Shown one piece after another: positions 62,469 to 64,000 of a stretch of 64,000 nt of DNA. The translations under genes and the position numbers were made by a program. The notes under the pieces are model-generated. The model was not told where the DNA came from. It searched no databases and saw only the letters and a program-made list of their open reading frames with translations. Origin of the DNA: Cryobacterium sp. N22 (GTDB lineage Bacteria > Actinomycetota > Actinomycetes > Actinomycetales > Microbacteriaceae); assembly GCF_002929555.1 (NCBI RefSeq), contig NZ_PJJP01000036.1, positions 1 through 64,000 on the forward strand. Direction: 5' to 3'. Numbering within the stretch: position 1 is the stretch's first letter; each line of letters starts with the position of its first letter.

Positions 62469-63440
62469 ATGTCCTCGACCGTCTCCTCCGGGAGCGTCAC
62501 CCCGAGCCCCGCCGCCAGGCCCGCAAAGCCTGGCGGCGGGGGCCCCCGCCGGGGCCGCCGGCGCCAGCTGCTGGGCAGGAACCCCCTCGGGCTGCTGCTC
62601 AGCGCCCCGTACCTGATCTTCGTGCTCCTGGTCTTCGCCTACCCGCTGGTCTTCGCCTTCTACATGTCGTTCCACGACTACTTCTTCGCCGCACCCGGCG
62701 CCGTAGTGGACCGACCTTTCGTCGGGCTGGCCAATTTCCAAGAAGTGTTGACCGACCCCGCCGTCGTCCGCTCGTTCGGCAACGTGGGTATTTTCCTGCT
62801 GATCAACGTGCCCCTCACCGTGGTGCTGTCACTGGTGCTCGCCACAGCGCTGAACAAGATCGTGCGTGCCCGCACCTTCCTGCGGGTGTCCTTCTACGTG
62901 CCGTACGTGACGGCCAGCGTCGCCGTCGTCGTCGTCTGGCTGTTCCTGTTCAACAGCAATGGCCTGGTCAACCAGATCCTCGGTCCGCTGGCGCCCGATC
63001 CGACCTGGCTGATCAACCCGCTACTGGCGATGCCCACGATCGCCATCTTCGTCACCTGGAAGCAGATGGGTTTCTTCATCCTGCTCTACCTGGCCGCCCT
63101 GCAGAACGTCTCCGACGAACTGTATGAGGCCGCGGCGACGGATGGTGCGGGCAAGATCCGCATGTTCTTCTCGATCACCGTGCCGGGCGTGCGGCCGGCG
63201 ACCGTGCTGGTCCTGTTGCTGGCCACGGTCACCGGCGCGAACCTCTTCACCGAGCCGTACCTGCTCACCGGCGGCGGCGGCCCGAACGGGGCATCCTCGT
63301 CACCCGTGCTGATCATGTACCAGCGCGGTATCGAACAAGGCGAGCCGGGCATTGCCGCCGCGATCGGGGTCATCCTCGTGATCGGCGTGCTCATCCTGGC
63401 ATTCGCCCAACGCAAGCTGGCCGGAGGGGACGAATCATGA
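62469..63440 (+). CDS. ABC transporter permease (MalF-type)
   Basis: The 323-residue inner-membrane permease has a Gly/Arg-rich cytoplasmic tail (1-38) and six membrane helices. The EAA loop, EAAATDGAGKIRMFFSITVPGVRP, contacts the ATPase subunit. No ATPase gene is visible, so it may use a shared MsmK-like ATPase encoded elsewhere. It follows the binding-protein gene by five bases and overlaps the next permease (ATGA). Confidence 0.93.
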   Translation: MSSTVSSGSVTPSPAARPAKPGGGGPRRGRRRQLLGRNPLGLLLSAPYLIFVLLVFAYPLVFAFYMSFHDYFFAAPGAVVDRPFVGLANFQEVLTDPAVVRSFGNVGIFLLINVPLTVVLSLVLATALNKIVRARTFLRVSFYVPYVTASVAVVVVWLFLFNSNGLVNQILGPLAPDPTWLINPLLAMPTIAIFVTWKQMGFFILLYLAALQNVSDELYEAAATDGAGKIRMFFSITVPGVRPATVLVLLLATVTGANLFTEPYLLTGGGGPNGASSSPVLIMYQRGIEQGEPGIAAAIGVILVIGVLILAFAQRKLAGGDES

Positions 63441-64000
63441 GCAACGCACAGAACCCGGCGGTCGCCGCGGACCTCGCAAAAACGGACCCCGCTGCGGCGA
63501 AAAAGGCGCGTGCCGGCGCCGCTCGGCCCCGCGTCCGCAAGGTCGACGGCTTGAGCCGGGGGCAGAACATCCTGCGGTACGTGGTTCTCTCCATCGGTGC
63601 GCTGCTGTTCCTGTTCCCGTTCTACTACATGGTGATCGGCTCCCTCCAGACGACGCCGGACCCGACCATCGCCGGGGCGTTCCCCAATCCGGCGAACATC
63701 ACCGGCCAGAACTACGTCGACATCAACAGCCGCATCAACCTGTTCCAGGGACTGGTCAACTCCGGGATCTTCGCCGGCGGCGTCATCCTGTGCACCGTCG
63801 TGTTCGGCGTGTTGGTCGGCTACGCCCTGGCGCAGCTGGAGTGGCGCGGACGCGGCGTCACCTTCGGGCTGATGCTGCTCGTGCAGGTGATTCCCTTCCA
63901 GCTGCTGATGATTCCGCTCTACGTGATGATCGCCAGGGACTACGGCCTGGCCGACACCTACGCGGGCATGATCCTCCCGTTCGCGATCAACTCGACGGCG
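63437..64000 (+). CDS. ABC transporter permease (MalG-type), 5' part
   Basis: The gene starts at ATG 63437, overlapping the first permease stop, and runs off the right edge; 188 residues are visible. A basic tail (1-45) leads to the first membrane helix (RYVVLSIGALLFLFPFYYMVIGS), the TTPD segment and further helices (about 115-145 and 150-180), as in MalG-type partners. The EAA loop lies outside the window. It should form a heterodimer with the preceding permease. Confidence 0.92.
   Translation, partial: MSNAQNPAVAADLAKTDPAAAKKARAGAARPRVRKVDGLSRGQNILRYVVLSIGALLFLFPFYYMVIGSLQTTPDPTIAGAFPNPANITGQNYVDINSRINLFQGLVNSGIFAGGVILCTVVFGVLVGYALAQLEWRGRGVTFGLMLLVQVIPFQLLMIPLYVMIARDYGLADTYAGMILPFAINSTA

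Overview
The window is a chromosomal segment of a high-GC actinobacterium, almost certainly of the family Microbacteriaceae; a Cryobacterium-like genus is a guess, not a proof. The reasons are the order of the division and cell-wall genes, the DivIVA/SepF/YggT block, an IdsA/Rv2175c/PknL/class II DAHP synthase neighbourhood like that of mycobacteria, a GarA/FtsR/MerR block, a Pol-PE-ligase LigD next to Ku, and a C50 carotenoid cluster. No rRNA, tRNA, CRISPR array, prophage or insertion sequence was seen.

Layout. Positions 1-786 hold the 3' end of an HNH endonuclease gene. Positions 836-6634 carry, on the minus strand, divIVA, lspA, rluD and dnaE. Positions 6771-24293 are one long minus-strand division and cell-wall (dcw) cluster, read mraZ-rsmH-ftsL-ftsI-murE-murF-mraY-murD-ftsW-murG-murC-ftsQ-ftsZ-yggS-sepF-yggT, with most genes overlapping or touching. 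A DUF3040 gene lies upstream. Positions 25081-36664 hold idsA, an Rv2175c-like regulator, a LysM protein, a PASTA kinase, DAHP synthase, an acyltransferase, a ROK glucokinase, an acyl-CoA synthetase and peptide deformylase. Inside it, 30202-30920 is a gene-free block built of repeats and hairpins.

Positions 36710-45042 carry a MinD-like ATPase, pyruvate carboxylase, an orphan ParA, two MerR regulators (one FtsR-like), the FHA protein GarA and a CDP-alcohol phosphatidyltransferase. Positions 45077-48704 are the divergent NHEJ pair ku/ligD. A DUF1295 protein, a NUDIX hydrolase, deoC and apt follow. Positions 51519-57899 are the carotenoid locus: a divergent MarR regulator, then idi-crtE-crtB-crtI-crtYe-crtYf-crtEb, which should make an epsilon-cyclised C50 carotenoid such as decaprenoxanthin. 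The right end has an S4 RNA-binding protein, a lipase-maturation-factor-like membrane protein, and a LacI-controlled carbohydrate ABC transporter cut by the window edge.

The genes fit together as growth-pole and septum biology (DivIVA, SepF, FtsZ, Mur enzymes, PASTA kinase, FtsR), envelope lipid and isoprenoid supply (IdsA, CrtE, PlsC, phosphatidyltransferase), and kinase-linked control of metabolism (PknL, Rv2175c-like protein, GarA). I found no clearly new multi-gene system. The best unexplained signals are the repeat block at 30202-30920 with a related palindrome at 42458-42518, a 13-5-13 dyad in front of ftsZ, a non-canonical MurE specificity motif, and several TANNNT boxes placed six or seven bases before start codons, which suggests leaderless transcripts.
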